In this document: positions 44,991 through 54,206 of the stretch, in pieces
How positions within the stretch are numbered: position 1 is the first letter of the stretch
Layout: the number at the start of each line of letters is the position of its first letter
Source: Methanobacteriota archaeon
GTDB lineage: Archaea; Halobacteriota; Methanosarcinia; Methanosarcinales; Methanosarcinaceae
Assembly (NCBI GenBank): GCA_016841265.1
Contig: JAENZL010000004.1
Span: 68,268-132,267, forward strand
Direction: 5' to 3'
DNA: 64,000 nt
Made by a program: the position numbers and the translations under genes
The notes under the pieces: generated by a model
Seen by the model: the letters and a program-made list of their open reading frames with translations, nothing else
Databases searched by the model: none
Told to the model about the DNA's origin: nothing

Positions 44991-45782
44991 TCAGAGAGAT
45001 CTCAGGGCACAGGGCCCGGTTGCGCATTTACCGCAGGCAACCTGTTTAAGTTCAGGGAACGCACTGCCATATTTCCGGACCTGCTTGAAACACTTTTCCT
45101 TATCAAGGCCGCCAGCCCGAAGTGCCCCTGCAGGACACCTGTCCACGCAAATAAGGCAGATTCCCCCTTTCTTGTGACGGCAGTACTCTTCAGAGGGCCG
45201 GGGAGTCGGAGGAATTTCGGCGGAGATCAGGAGAGTCCCAAAGCGACCTGCACACCCGACTTTCGTAATCAGCATGTGATGGACCCCGAAAGTGCCAAGC
45301 CCCGCGGCGTAAGCGGCGCTCTTATGGGACCACGCCACGTTGAAACCGGCCCCGGCATGATCAAAAACAGCTTCAGGGACCACGGAATTTATTTCATCCG
45401 TAGCAAGTTCAGAAGCGAGTTTTTCATTAATCTTCGCGATCAGGAATTCGGTTTCACCCTTCGCGCGAATCCATTCTTTCACCGGACCTGAAGCCTTCCG
45501 GTTCAATTCCACAAGCTTCTCATCAAAAGGCAGGAAAAAAGATACCAGGGTTTTTGCCCCGGGAAAGACCTCCTTCGGGTGCATGTGGTGCTGGCCTATG
45601 GTTTCCTTCATTTCATCAAATATCGGGTCCTCGGTGGAGGCAAAGCCAACCAGGGGTTCCCTGTAGCAAGTTTCCGTTCCGGGATTTGAGGTTACGTTTT
45701 TGATTATTTTTTCGATCCTCTTTATCAGGTCCGTGTTATGTAGGTCCGTGCTATTCGGGTCCTTGTTCTTTTTTAAGTGCAT
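44991..45782 (-). CDS. QueG-like 4Fe-4S protein
   Basis: 263 residues. C-terminal half has 'GICLICVDRCPAGAL' and 'CGKCATGPC' cysteine motifs plus Cys in 'EEYCRHKKGG', like epoxyqueuosine-reductase-type double-cluster ferredoxins. The N-terminal half ('DEMKETIGQHHMHPKEVFPG', 'KTLVSFFLPFDEKLVE', 'KSAAYAAGLGTFG') matches the same family's fold. Archaea use archaeosine and not queuosine in most cases, so this paralogue may act on another substrate. Confidence 0.8.
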   Translation of the reverse strand: MHLKKNKDPNSTDLHNTDLIKRIEKIIKNVTSNPGTETCYREPLVGFASTEDPIFDEMKETIGQHHMHPKEVFPGAKTLVSFFLPFDEKLVELNRKASGPVKEWIRAKGETEFLIAKINEKLASELATDEINSVVPEAVFDHAGAGFNVAWSHKSAAYAAGLGTFGVHHMLITKVGCAGRFGTLLISAEIPPTPRPSEEYCRHKKGGICLICVDRCPAGALRAGGLDKEKCFKQVRKYGSAFPELKQVACGKCATGPCALRSL

Positions 45783-45849
45783 GCTTTGTTCTCCAGGCAG
45801 CAGATTTGTACAGGTTTTCCCACTTATTACACCCTAATTATTAGCTATT

Positions 45850-46335
45850 CTAACTATTCTTCCTTACATATTCTTCTTCAAGCCTTAATAAAAATGCTTT
45901 TACATCCAGCCCGCTAGCATAGCCAGTAAGTTTCCCGTTTGCCCCGATGACCCTGTGGCAGGGTACGATTATCGAAATAGGGTTCCTGTTATTTGCAAGC
46001 CCCACAGCCCTGGAAGCCTTCGGGTTTCCGATGCTTTTTGCAATCTGCCCGTAAGTCCGGGTCTCCCCGTAAGGAATTTCTTTCAGGGCTTTCCAGACGG
46101 ATTTCTGGAATTCCGTTCCCTCCGGAGCAAGTTTTACGTCAAAAGATTCGAGTTCTCCTGCAAAATAAGCTTCAAACTGCCCGGAAACATCCCTGAAAAA
46201 ATCTTTGTTAGCCACCCAGTCGTCCGGGATTTCGACTCTCTTTTTACCTTTCCGAATGTTTACGTATTTCAGCCCATCTTCGTCTCCCGCAAGAAGTATG
46301 GGGCCGATTGGAGATTCGATTATGTGGTAGTACAT
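45850..46335 (-). CDS. ogt: Methylated-DNA--protein-cysteine methyltransferase
   Basis: 161 residues. Suicidal repair of O6-methylguanine: acceptor Cys126 in 'SIIVPCHRVIGANG', DNA-binding helix 'TYGQIAKSIGNPKASRAVG' and Asn hinge 'NNRNP' are all intact. N-terminal domain is short, as usual for archaeal Ogt. Single gene. Confidence 0.94.
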   Translation of the reverse strand: MYYHIIESPIGPILLAGDEDGLKYVNIRKGKKRVEIPDDWVANKDFFRDVSGQFEAYFAGELESFDVKLAPEGTEFQKSVWKALKEIPYGETRTYGQIAKSIGNPKASRAVGLANNRNPISIIVPCHRVIGANGKLTGYASGLDVKAFLLRLEEEYVRKNS

Positions 46336-46754
46336 TTCTGGGTTCTCCTCTGTACTCCCCTACCAGTTACAGGTAGTTCTATCGCTTCCGGTAAAAAGGT
46401 TTATTCAATACCCTGCCCACCCCCGGATAGCAACCGGAAACTAACTTGACTGAACGGACCTAACAATCGAGGGCTTGAACCCTTAACACAGCTATTTTCT
46501 ATGCTCCTTCTTTTTCATTTGCTGTTTTCTATGCTTATTCATTTTAATATTCGGGAAAAAGCCGGTCGTGCAGGCACGACCGGTGAGAGCGTGGGGTACT
46601 ACAAAAAGGCAGAAAAAGCCTTTCATGGAGCAAAAAATAAGCAAAAAAGAAAGAATTTGGAGGTGGAGGCCACTTAAATGTCCTCGCCGCCCCAGGTTCT
46701 TAATTCATTTAGTATTCCAATCGATCAACTTCCAATCGATCAACTTCCAATCAA
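46336..46754. other. Intergenic region with a perfect 10-bp palindromic hairpin
   Basis: CCGGTCGTGC (46562-46571) and GCACGACCGG (46574-46583) form a perfect stem with a 2-base centre. Near 46707-46758 a 16-bp unit (CCAATCGATCAACTT) is repeated three times. No gene supported. Confidence 0.75.
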
Positions 46755-48785
46755 TCATTCTCCAACCGGAACCTTCCAGAAAGAACCTGAATAGACATTC
46801 AGGCTTTCCACGGCAGACTTCGTTTCAGGGCTATTGGCTTCTCGATCGAGTTCCTCAAGCTGCTGGATCCTCAACTCCACGACGTCCATGGCGTCTTCAA
46901 AGAGCTGCCTGTTGATTTCGATCCCGAAGTATTTTTCCAGTTTTTCTTCGGGGGTCATTGTGCTGCCTGCCGAAAGGTAGGCTATGTAGTTTTCATTGAA
47001 GGTCTCCGGGTCTTCCTTGTACTGCTTGAAGAGGGCGAGAGTTATTGCCTTCGAAACTGCGTAGTTGAAGGTATAGTAGTTATTTGTCAGGTAGATGTGG
47101 TTGATGTAGGTCCATTCCGCAGAGTCTTCAGCATGGTATTCGATGGAGTCGCTCCTGTATTCTTTAAAGAGTTCGGTCCAGAGGGCATTGAGTTCCGCTC
47201 CGCTGGCATTTCCGTTTTCAGCGCAGAGCTGGTGTGCCTTCCATTCGAATTCCGTGATCATGGGCTGGAAGCCAAAGTAGTTCTGGTATTCCCCTACATG
47301 CTGGGCGAGCACTGCAACAGCGGTATCCTGATCGGAGTTTTCGACCACATAATCGACGAAGAGTTCTTCATTGAAAGTGGAAGGGACCTCCATTTCGTAG
47401 ACCGGAGCGCTGCAATAGAGGTAATCAACGGACTGGCCCATCAGATAGAAATGAATCCCGTGCCCCAGTTCATGGGTGAGAGCCTTCTGGTCCGCGATAA
47501 GGCCGTTATAGTTCAGGAAAACCAGGGCCGGGGCTTGCAGGGCACGGAGCTCGTAGCAGTAGCCCCCGGGCTGTTTCCCATTTTCTGGAGCAGGGTACAC
47601 GTCTATGAAATTCCCTGTTACCATCATTAAAAAGATTTCATTGAAACGGGGGTCCATCCCTGCATAGGACTTCTGGATTCCATTGAGCGCATCCTCATAA
47701 GCATACTCTTCTCCGGACTGCCCTGTCAACTGCAGGCTGAGGTCGCAGGGTTTCAGAGTTTCGAGCCCGAGCTTTGTTTTCCTGAAATCGTTATAGCCTT
47801 CGAATACACCTTTCCGCTCCTTGAAGACCGTATTCATCTCGTCAACCTGAACTTCTGTGAAATAGAGAGCATAGAGACAGGATTCATAAGAGTCGGTATA
47901 GTCCAGCTCCCTTGCAGCAAGGTCGTCAAGCTTGGCTTTTTCGGAATAGAGAGCCGCCATTGAGTCCGATTCTTCAATCAGGTGGTAAAACCTCTGGTCA
48001 TAACATTTTTCCCTGTTGGCCCTGTTGAGATCCGTTGAAAGCAGAGTATAGTAGGACTGGGAGTTGACTGCATATTCTTCCCCGTTCTCAAGGGTTATGT
48101 TCCCTGCCCTGGTGACGTTGTTCGTAATCTTTGAAAATGCCTCTGTCCGAAGTTTCAAGCCCTGGTTTCCGATATCTGCAAGGTATGCGGCCTGAGCCTC
48201 ATCCTTTGGCCTGTGCTCTGCAAACCTGATATAGGCATCTTCAAGATAGGTCCGGTACTCTTCAAGCCCGGGTTCCTCGGAAAAGAGCTGTCCCCATTCA
48301 TCCGTTGAGAGCGAGGTCAGCTTTATAGTGGCAAAGGAGGTGGCTTTTCCATGCTCTGTAGCCAGGTCCTGGGCGCCTGCAAGAAGGGATGAAAAGAACG
48401 GCTCATTCACGTTTTTGCTAAGCCCGGTATATCCGTAAATATACAGGATTTCAAAGGACCTTGAAAACTCTTTTTCGGCTTCCAGGTAGCTGAGCAAAAC
48501 CGGCCCGGAAAGGTTCTCGAATTCGGGACGATAGTTTTCGCCGATCTCCGCCGACCTCTGCTTCAGGCTTTCAAGCTCTTCCAGGGAAGCATCCCTGCTG
48601 CTGAAAAGATATGATTCGTTCCATTCCGTCGTAATCTCATCGGGATCGAGTTCTTCAAATTCGTATCCCTCAACCACGATTTCAGAAGCTTCCGCAATGT
48701 CACAGGGAGCACTGAACCCTGAAAAAAAAGCAAACAATAAGAGCATCCCGAGAATCGTGAATCTCGTAACTATTTTCTGTTTCAT
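46755..48785 (-). CDS. Exported M3 family oligoendopeptidase (PepF-like)
   Basis: 676 residues from ATG 48785 (GAGGCGG upstream; the frame opens 12 codons earlier without a signal). An N-terminal signal peptide ('FTILGMLLLFAFFSGFSA') means that it acts outside the membrane, unusual for this normally cytosolic peptidase. The zinc site 'ALTHELGHGIHFYLMGQ' lies near residue 435, and the third ligand Glu is expected in 'EVPSTFNEELFVDYVV'. It would cut short peptides. Confidence 0.9.
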   Translation of the reverse strand: MKQKIVTRFTILGMLLLFAFFSGFSAPCDIAEASEIVVEGYEFEELDPDEITTEWNESYLFSSRDASLEELESLKQRSAEIGENYRPEFENLSGPVLLSYLEAEKEFSRSFEILYIYGYTGLSKNVNEPFFSSLLAGAQDLATEHGKATSFATIKLTSLSTDEWGQLFSEEPGLEEYRTYLEDAYIRFAEHRPKDEAQAAYLADIGNQGLKLRTEAFSKITNNVTRAGNITLENGEEYAVNSQSYYTLLSTDLNRANREKCYDQRFYHLIEESDSMAALYSEKAKLDDLAARELDYTDSYESCLYALYFTEVQVDEMNTVFKERKGVFEGYNDFRKTKLGLETLKPCDLSLQLTGQSGEEYAYEDALNGIQKSYAGMDPRFNEIFLMMVTGNFIDVYPAPENGKQPGGYCYELRALQAPALVFLNYNGLIADQKALTHELGHGIHFYLMGQSVDYLYCSAPVYEMEVPSTFNEELFVDYVVENSDQDTAVAVLAQHVGEYQNYFGFQPMITEFEWKAHQLCAENGNASGAELNALWTELFKEYRSDSIEYHAEDSAEWTYINHIYLTNNYYTFNYAVSKAITLALFKQYKEDPETFNENYIAYLSAGSTMTPEEKLEKYFGIEINRQLFEDAMDVVELRIQQLEELDREANSPETKSAVESLNVYSGSFWKVPVGE

Positions 48786-49107
48786 AAAAATACCGCCTCG
48801 ATTTGCATGTAAATATATCAATTCCCATTTCCAGCCAGAGTAAATCGAAACTTCAAAAGAAATTATTAGAAAGATAGGAAGTAATTTCCGGAACGAGGTA
48901 AATAACTACCGATTTTAAATGAAACAGTATTTCAAAAGAAGAGTTGAGGTACTGAAGCTAGAACATAGCAATAGGTAAAAAGGAATTAGAAGGAATTAGA
49001 AAGAACATCAAAAAGGTTTGAAGATTTGACCATAGGAAATATATTAAATAAAATTAAAGTGTTAGGAATTCAGCGCTTGAACAGAAATCGAAAACAAAGA
49101 TTAAACG
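48786..49107. other. Intergenic region
   Basis: AT-rich, with two copies of AAGGAATTAGA near 48979-49002 and a TATA-like ATATATTAAATAAA near 49038. Divergent promoters expected for the M3 peptidase and the first lipoprotein. Confidence 0.4.
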
Positions 49108-49965
49108 ATGAAAGCCATGACAACAAGAAAGACAGTTACGACACTTACATTACTGGTCCTGCTGGTCCCGGTCCTTTTTGTATCGGGCTGCGAAGATAAG
49201 GGACTCCCCGCAGAAAAGGAACTTACTTTAGAAGAAATAGCAGCCCAAATACAGCAAAAAGAGGACAATGTCAAAGATTATTCTTTTACCCTTAACCTGA
49301 ATTTGGATTTAGAGGGGGAAACCCTGGAAAATGAATTTGAGGTTGTGGGCAAGAAACCGGACATGTACAGGATTCTTACAAAAAAGCCGGGGAAAGAACC
49401 CGAGAAAGTACAGGTCTCAAACGGGGAGTACATGTGGACCTACTACCCCTGGAAAAGCACCACCATAAAAGTGAAACTGCCTGAAACTTCCGAACCTGAA
49501 GAAAAAGAACCTGCAGAGAAAGATACCGGAGAAAACAACGGAATCGGGCTCATTGGAGGGCTCTTGAATGAGAACAGGACAACCCTTCTAGGGACAGAAG
49601 AAATAGACGGCAGACTTGCATATCTGCTAGGGAAAAACCTCGAAGAAGAAAGAGAGGAAAAAGGAGAAGAAAATGAAGAAGGAGCCCTTCCGGGATATAG
49701 AGAAAAGTTCTGGATAGATGAAGAAACAGGGATGCTTCTCCGGTATGAGACTTATGACAGCAGCGGAAACCTGACAGTAAAATACGAAATAATAAACCTG
49801 AAAATCAACACGGACATCCCGGATTCAGAATTTGAATTTGAGGTTCCGGAAGGGGTAACGGTAGAAACCAGGGAGTTCGGAAAATACTATCCCCCTGAAG
49901 ACCTGACAGCTCCTGACGGAGCCAACCCGATTGCTGCAAGTTTAATCATAGGCCTTTGCCCCTGA
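49108..49965 (+). CDS. LolA-like lipoprotein, short paralogue
   Basis: 285 residues. Lipoprotein signal 'LVPVLFVSGCEDK' (Cys near residue 28). 'EIAAQIQQKEDNVKDYSFTL', 'YMWTYYPWKSTTIKVKLP' and 'EFEFEVPEGVTVET' match the outer-membrane-lipoprotein-sorting-like fold of its two neighbours. It stops just after that domain and lacks their ~120-residue C-terminal DUF4367-like domain, with an unrelated short hydrophobic tail. A Glu/Lys-rich insert lies near residues 185-200. Role unknown; tandem copy. Confidence 0.8.
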   Translation: MKAMTTRKTVTTLTLLVLLVPVLFVSGCEDKGLPAEKELTLEEIAAQIQQKEDNVKDYSFTLNLNLDLEGETLENEFEVVGKKPDMYRILTKKPGKEPEKVQVSNGEYMWTYYPWKSTTIKVKLPETSEPEEKEPAEKDTGENNGIGLIGGLLNENRTTLLGTEEIDGRLAYLLGKNLEEEREEKGEENEEGALPGYREKFWIDEETGMLLRYETYDSSGNLTVKYEIINLKINTDIPDSEFEFEVPEGVTVETREFGKYYPPEDLTAPDGANPIAASLIIGLCP

Positions 49966-49994
49966 ATAGAAAAGGCAAGATTCAAGCGCAGAGG

Positions 49995-50095
49995 GGAAAA
50001 ATTAAGGAAAAATTAAGAAAAAATTAAGAAAAAATTAAGAAAAAATTAAGAAAAAATTAAGGAAAAATTAAGGAAAAATTAAGGAAAATAAAGTG
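49995..50095. repeat. 11-bp A-rich tandem repeat between lipoprotein genes
   Basis: About eight copies of AAAAATTAAGA/AAAAATTAAGG. The last ends just before the next lipoprotein's start codon region. Confidence 0.9.
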
Positions 50096-50103
50096 GTGAA
50101 AAA

Positions 50104-51210
50104 ATGACAAAGAGTAAAGCACTTACAACATTTACATTACTACTCCTGCTGGTATCAGCCCTTTTTGTATCGGGCTGTACCGAGGAACTCAGTGCGGAAG
50201 AAATCGCAGAACAGATGCAGGAAAAAGAAGCCAGTATCCAGGACTATTCGTATACGATGCACATGACTTCACACTTTGGAGAACAGACCCAGAAAAGCGA
50301 GGTCCGGATCCTTCAGAAGAAACCCGACAGGATGAAAACCGTTACAATGGAACCTGAAGAAGAAGCTGGGGCCATTGTGGTTTCGGACGGGGAGATCATG
50401 TGGACCTACGACCCGAAGACAAATACGGTCATGAAAATGGAAATGCCGGATACTCCGGTTTTAGGGGAGATGGATTACGCGGGAATTATTGGCGAGTTCC
50501 TGAACGAAACGGATGTCTCCTTGCTCGGAATGGAGGAAATAGATGGAAGGTCCACATACCTGCTGGAGGCAAACCCGAAAGAGGATGGAGAAGGAATCCA
50601 GCTTGTAGACGGGATGAAACTCTGGGTGGACAAAGAGACCTGGATGCCTCTCAGGTATGAGATGTATGACAGTGACGGGGGCCTGATGATAGAACTCGAG
50701 ATCCGGGACCTGGAAGTCAATACGGGTATCCAGGACTCCGAGTTTGTATTCGAGGTGCCGGAAGGGGCAACCGTAAAAACCGTGGACCTGGACTCATTTG
50801 AACTTCCCGAAGAAATGACCCTCGAAGAAGCAAAAGAATCCGCGGGATTTGAAATCCTGGTCCCGGAGTACCTGCCCGAAGGTTATGCCTTCAACCATTC
50901 AATGGTCTTCAACAACAGCTGGATAGCCCCTGAAGGGCAGGCCTGCGAGACTGTCTCCCTGACATACGAAAACGAAGAGGAAGATACCATTTACCTTTCG
51001 GAGACCGTATACGAGGCCGAGGCCCCGGAAGCTCCAATCATGAATTCTGCAGAAGACGTTTCTATCAACGGGAGGGACGGAAAATACCTTACTCTGGGGG
51101 ACATGAAGATCCTGAGCTGGGAGATAGGGAATATTGACCTGAGCCTTAGCGCTTCTCTGGAAAAAGACGAACTGTTGAAAATTGCAGAGTCCATACGGGA
51201 AAATGCCTGA
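50104..51210 (+). CDS. LolA-like/DUF4367 lipoprotein, paralogue 2
   Basis: 368 residues. Lipobox 'LFVSGC'. Residues ~35-235 form the LolA-like domain ('EIAEQMQEKEASIQDYSYTM', 'MWTYDPKTNTVMKMEMP', 'FVFEVPEGATVKTVD'); residues ~245-368 the DUF4367 domain ('FEILVPEYLPEGYAFNHSMV', 'KILSWEIGNIDLSLSASLEK'). Strongly similar to paralogue 3, which begins 36 bases after it. Possibly extracellular lipid or ligand carriers; unproven. Confidence 0.85.
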   Translation: MTKSKALTTFTLLLLLVSALFVSGCTEELSAEEIAEQMQEKEASIQDYSYTMHMTSHFGEQTQKSEVRILQKKPDRMKTVTMEPEEEAGAIVVSDGEIMWTYDPKTNTVMKMEMPDTPVLGEMDYAGIIGEFLNETDVSLLGMEEIDGRSTYLLEANPKEDGEGIQLVDGMKLWVDKETWMPLRYEMYDSDGGLMIELEIRDLEVNTGIQDSEFVFEVPEGATVKTVDLDSFELPEEMTLEEAKESAGFEILVPEYLPEGYAFNHSMVFNNSWIAPEGQACETVSLTYENEEEDTIYLSETVYEAEAPEAPIMNSAEDVSINGRDGKYLTLGDMKILSWEIGNIDLSLSASLEKDELLKIAESIRENA

Positions 51211-51246
51211 AAGCCTCTTTTAATAGCAATTAAAACCGGGAAAAAG

Positions 51247-52350
51247 ATGAGAAATATGGCAACAAAGAAAATGTTATTCCTGCTGGCCCTCATAATTCTG
51301 GCTCTCTTCGCATCGGGCTGCACGGAAAAAGAACTGAATGCTGAAGAGATCGCGGCCCAGATGCTTGAAAAACAGGGCAGCATTGAAGATTATTCGTACA
51401 CAATGCACATGACCTCTTACATAGGGGAAAAGGTTGTGGAAAGCGAATTTAAGACAATGTACAAAAAACCACACATGCTGAAAAACTTCCTACAAGAGCC
51501 GGGAAAGGAAGAAGAAACGCTAGTGCTCTCGGATGGGGAATTCAGATGGACCTATGCCCCGGGGACAAACACGGTCATGAAGACAAAGCTCCCCGAAACC
51601 CCGGAATTAACCGGGGATGATTATCTCTCACTCATAGGAATTACCCTTAACGATACGGACGTCTCCCTGCTCGGGGCCGAGGAGATTGAAGGAAGAGAAG
51701 CCTACATGCTGGAGATGACTCCGAAAAGGACAGGAGAAGAAGCCCCTGCATACAGTATGAAAGTCTGGATAGACAAGGAAACCTGGATGTCCCTTGGGTA
51801 CGAGATGTACGATAGCAGTGGGACCCTTATTTCAAAACTAGAAGTCCGGGACCTTAAAGTAAACACCGGAATTCCGGATTCCGAGTTCGAGTTCAAAATC
51901 CCGGAAGGGGCAACTGTAAAGACCGTGAACCCCGAAGAAATCGAACTCCCTGAAGAGTTAAGCCTTGAAGAAGCAAAGGGACGTGTCGGGTTTGAAATCC
52001 TGGTTCCGGCATACCTGCCCGAAGGCTGCGAATTCAGCCATGCGGTAGCTTACAATACCAGTGAAACGACCCCCGAAGGTCAAGCTTACGAGGCGGTAAT
52101 CCTGACATACATAAAAGGGGAAGAGAGCATATCGATCACTGAAGCCGTATATGAAGGCCAGACCCCCGAATCTGCAATCATGGATTCTGCCGAGGACATT
52201 TCAGTTAACGGGAAGGACGGAAAATACCTTGTCTTCGGGGACATGAAGATTCTGAGATGGGAGATAGGGAATATTGACCTGAGCCTTAGCGCTGCTCTGG
52301 AAAAAGACGAGTTGCTGAAAATTGCGGAGTCCATACGGGAAAATGCCTGA
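51247..52350 (+). CDS. LolA-like/DUF4367 lipoprotein, paralogue 3
   Basis: 367 residues, full-length match to paralogue 2; the final ~45 codons are almost identical in DNA ('GAGATAGGGAATATTGACCT' in both). Lipobox 'LFASGC'. The nearly identical 3' ends beside more diverged middles suggest recent gene conversion between the copies. Confidence 0.86.
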   Translation: MRNMATKKMLFLLALIILALFASGCTEKELNAEEIAAQMLEKQGSIEDYSYTMHMTSYIGEKVVESEFKTMYKKPHMLKNFLQEPGKEEETLVLSDGEFRWTYAPGTNTVMKTKLPETPELTGDDYLSLIGITLNDTDVSLLGAEEIEGREAYMLEMTPKRTGEEAPAYSMKVWIDKETWMSLGYEMYDSSGTLISKLEVRDLKVNTGIPDSEFEFKIPEGATVKTVNPEEIELPEELSLEEAKGRVGFEILVPAYLPEGCEFSHAVAYNTSETTPEGQAYEAVILTYIKGEESISITEAVYEGQTPESAIMDSAEDISVNGKDGKYLVFGDMKILRWEIGNIDLSLSAALEKDELLKIAESIRENA

Positions 52351-52508
52351 AAAACGCGTGAAAAATAACGCAAACTGAAAGCAACAAAAATAACAAAACG
52401 GAAACAACAAAAAGTGAGAAAGTAAGGGCCAAAAGTCCTTACTTTTCATCTTTACGAGCTGCCCTGCTTACTTTGCGAGACTTGCTTTGCAGGGCTTCTC
52501 TGAGAGAC

Positions 52509-53795
52509 TTATTTTGCGAGGTTGTAGTTCTGGTTGACGATCTTCAGGGCGCAGTAGTTTCCACACATTGTGCATGCGTCGGTGTCTTCGGGTGCCCTGT
52601 CGTTCCTGATTTTCCTTGCGTGTTCGGGGTCAAGAGCAAGCGAGTACATCTTTTCCCAGTCGAGGTCTCTTCTGGCACGGCCCATGTCAAGGTCCCACTG
52701 TCTTGCTCTTTCGGGGTACTTGACCATGTCTCCGATGTGAGCTGCAATCTTGGAGGTCTTGACTCCGGTTATCACGTCTTCGAGGTTAGGGAGAGCAAGG
52801 TGCTCTGCAGGGGTCACGTAGCAGAGGAAGTCACAGCCGTAGGAGGCAGCGAGGGATGCGCCGATTGCGGTTACGATGTGATCGTAGCCAGGGGCGATGT
52901 CGGTTGCGAGAGGGCCGAGCATATAGAAAGGCTTGTGACCGCTCATTTCCTTCATGACCTTAACGTTGGTCTCGATCTGGTCGAGGGGGATGTGACCTGG
53001 GCCTTCGATGATGACCTGCAGGCCTGCGTCGTGGGCTTTCTGACCGAGTTCGGTGTTGATGATCAATTCCTGGATCTGGGCGCGGTCGGTTGCGTCGTGG
53101 ACTGCTCCTGCGCGCATTCCGTTTCCGGTTGAGAGGACTACTTCGTGTTCCTTGAGGATCTCAACAAGGTAGTCAAAGTTAGCGTAAAGTGGGTTTTCTT
53201 TTTCGTTGTGCATCATCCAGGCACTCATGAAGGCGCCACCACGGGAGCAGAGACCGCCGTACCTGCCGTGGGCTTTGAGCCTGTCAAGAGTGATGTTGTT
53301 GACACCGGTGTGGATTGCCATGAAGTTGGTTCCGAGCTTTGCCTGGGCTTCGGTTGCATTGAAGAGCTCGTCTTCGGTCATGTGCACGATTGAACCGTAT
53401 TTCCTTGCGGCTTCAATGAAACCCTGGTAGAGAGGCACGGACCCGACAGAAAGGGAGATGCTGTCAATGACTTTTTTCCTGATTGCAAGGAAGTCTCCGC
53501 CGGTACCGAGCTCCATGAGGGTGTCAGCGCCTGCTTTTTCGGCAGCCTGAGCTTTCTGGACTTCCATGTCCACATCCATGATGTCTGAGGATACACCAAT
53601 GGAGGCATTGACTTTTGTCCTGAGCCCTTCTCCAAGTCCGCAGAGCTTAACGTCCCTGTAGGGGGAAGTGGGGATTACGATTCTTCCGGCTGCGATCCCG
53701 CGACGGATGAATTCAGGATCAAGGCCTTCTTCCTTTGCAACAATCTTCATTTCTTCAGTGATAGTTCCATTTTTGGCATCTTCCACAATTGTCAT
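52509..53795 (-). CDS. thiC: Phosphomethylpyrimidine synthase
   Basis: 428 residues. ThiC converts aminoimidazole ribotide to HMP-P for thiamine through a non-canonical radical SAM mechanism. The C-terminal cluster motif C-x2-C-x4-C reads 'CTMCGNYCALK', and 'MELGTGGDFLAIRKKVIDS', 'SRGGAFMSAWMMHNEKENPL' and 'IEGPGHIPLDQIETNV' are characteristic. Shorter than bacterial ThiC because it lacks the N-terminal extension, as in other archaea. No TPP riboswitch was recognised upstream. Confidence 0.96.
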   Translation of the reverse strand: MTIVEDAKNGTITEEMKIVAKEEGLDPEFIRRGIAAGRIVIPTSPYRDVKLCGLGEGLRTKVNASIGVSSDIMDVDMEVQKAQAAEKAGADTLMELGTGGDFLAIRKKVIDSISLSVGSVPLYQGFIEAARKYGSIVHMTEDELFNATEAQAKLGTNFMAIHTGVNNITLDRLKAHGRYGGLCSRGGAFMSAWMMHNEKENPLYANFDYLVEILKEHEVVLSTGNGMRAGAVHDATDRAQIQELIINTELGQKAHDAGLQVIIEGPGHIPLDQIETNVKVMKEMSGHKPFYMLGPLATDIAPGYDHIVTAIGASLAASYGCDFLCYVTPAEHLALPNLEDVITGVKTSKIAAHIGDMVKYPERARQWDLDMGRARRDLDWEKMYSLALDPEHARKIRNDRAPEDTDACTMCGNYCALKIVNQNYNLAK

Positions 53796-54206
53796 ATTTA
53801 TAACCTCAAGTTAGTTTCATCTGTAATATCAGTTGTAATATCAGTTGTAATATCAGTTGTAATATCAGTTGTAATATCAGTTGTAATATCAGCTGTAATA
53901 TCAGCTGTATAAGCATAGGTAAGGATCGTTGAACATAGAGAGTGCGTAATTATATATAACAATTGTCAAAAAATAAACTTTAATCAAAGACAAATTAACT
54001 TGAGTTTGAAGCCACATGATTCCGAAATTGGATACATGGAAGACATTAAATCAAGCAAAGTTGATTTATGTATGGGAGGAAGAGGTGGGAGATAAAAGAA
54101 GAAAAAGCAGTGAAAACAGAGTGAAAACAAAAGAAAAAAAGGAAAAAAATATCAGCACCACCTATAATAATTGGCAAATTCCCAAAAAAGAAGAGAATTT
54201 GAACCC
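53796..54206. promoter_or_regulatory. thiC leader with 15-bp tandem repeats and promoter
   Basis: About 53820-53910: six copies of ATATCAGTTGTA-type units. TTATATATAA (53951-53960 region) read on the minus strand is a good TATA box, which places the whole array in a ~130-base leader. The rest, to 54206, holds no supported gene. Confidence 0.65.

Noticed and set aside
53796..54000. TPP riboswitch upstream of thiC
   Set aside because: The conserved CTGAGA and related core blocks are absent; the leader is a simple tandem repeat.
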